A stretch of 49,393 bases of DNA from Lachnoclostridium sp. UBA1308 (GTDB taxonomy: Bacteria; Bacillota; Clostridia; Lachnospirales; Lachnospiraceae): the NCBI GenBank assembly GCA_002307215.1, contig DBTU01000018.1:1-49393 (forward strand), in the 5' to 3' direction. A program made the position numbers and the translations under genes. This document shows positions 49,069-49,393 of the stretch, piece by piece (within the stretch, counting starts at the first letter, position 1; each line of letters starts with the position of its first letter). The notes beneath the pieces were generated by a model. That model saw only the letters and a program-made list of their open reading frames with translations, did not search any database and had not been told where the DNA came from.

Positions 49069-49393
49069 ATGAATGGTACAATTCAATATACTATAAGACC
49101 ATATGATACGATATGGATGCTGGCTCAAGTATTTAATACTACAGTTGATTCGATTATGGATCTGAATCCAGGGATAGATCCGAGAAATCTATTCGTTGGA
49201 CAGGTGATTAAAGTTAGACCGGGTTATCAATATACTCCACAAGCTCCGGGAACACAGAGAGAAATGGCAACGCCCGGAAGACCAGGAACCGGAACACCAC
49301 CGCAGGGAGGCATGACAATGCCCAGCGGAACCGGGACACCACCGCCACAAGGAGGAATGACAATGCCAATGCCCGGCGGAACAAGGACAACAC
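49069..49393 (+). CDS. LysM-domain protein with Gly/Pro/Met repeats (partial)
   Basis: Starts at 49069 and runs off the right edge; about 108 codons are visible. Residues about 4-50 form a LysM domain (YTIRPYDTIWMLAQVFNTTVDSI, then NPGIDPRNLFVGQVIKV), which binds peptidoglycan. A low-complexity tail follows with repeated GTPPPQGGMTMP-like units. There is no signal peptide, which fits spore-coat or cortex-associated LysM proteins such as SafA-like ones. AGGTGATGG precedes the ATG. Full length unknown. Confidence 0.8.
   Translation, partial: MNGTIQYTIRPYDTIWMLAQVFNTTVDSIMDLNPGIDPRNLFVGQVIKVRPGYQYTPQAPGTQREMATPGRPGTGTPPQGGMTMPSGTGTPPPQGGMTMPMPGGTRTT

Overview
The window looks like a chromosomal segment of an anaerobic, spore-forming Lachnospiraceae / Clostridium cluster XIVa bacterium. 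It is AT-rich, has strong AGGAGG ribosome sites and textbook TTGACA-17-TATAAT promoters, and encodes many PadR, MerR, AraC and LysR regulators, a GH43 xylosidase, a leuBCD operon and a LysM coat-type protein. This placement is inference from gene content and protein style; no search was run.

Layout. 0-7.7 kb: a padR gene with promoter and operator; a wrecked arginyl-tRNA synthetase gene (argS) whose 5' leader still carries an arginine-rich leader peptide and a terminator; a MerR-methyltransferase fusion; an rfbB-like dehydratase; a lipoprotein; a dead CYP152-type P450; a methyltransferase; and an ECF sigma/anti-sigma pair. 7.9-11.4 kb: a tight five-gene minus-strand operon of small detoxification- or resistance-like enzymes (DinB-like, ATC-hydrolase-like, GrpB, APH-like, GNAT) with its own promoter and terminator. 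11.6-22.1 kb: AraC regulators, a rhomboid, a tRNA-Gly, the xylosidase, a cold-shock gene behind a long leader hairpin, small membrane proteins, a Nudix gene, an AraC-VOC fusion and a broken chemotaxis receptor.

22-34.3 kb is the accessory heart. An S24-type self-cleaving repressor with two palindromic operators 30 bp apart heads a minus-strand operon encoding a TerB_N/TerB_C protein, a BrxD-like ATPase and an Lhr/BrxHI-like helicase. It looks like a compact, damage- or phage-inducible defence/stress cassette without the rest of BREX. Beside it are an integrase remnant, two copies of a tRNA-Gly 3' end, and a near-intact 3.7-kb integrative mobilizable element (small membrane protein, MobV relaxase, tyrosine recombinase) inserted at a tRNA-Gly gene with 24-bp direct repeats.

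34.3-49.4 kb is mostly core: nitroreductase with an AraC activator, a heterodimeric ABC exporter with one degenerate ATP site, an AadA-like nucleotidyltransferase, mutY, two surface/lipoproteins, and a LysR gene divergent from leuBCD. leuB is preceded by three tandem hairpins that mimic its ribosome site. The end of the window holds a nucleotidyltransferase and the start of a LysM protein.

Dispersed through the window is a small MITE family: two full copies (90 and 202 bp), each bounded by a perfect 8-bp target duplication, and two half copies abutting stop codons. Several 24-28 bp minisatellites also occur. Together the region shows active turnover: three tRNA-end scars, four or more broken genes and mobile repeats between otherwise tidy operons.
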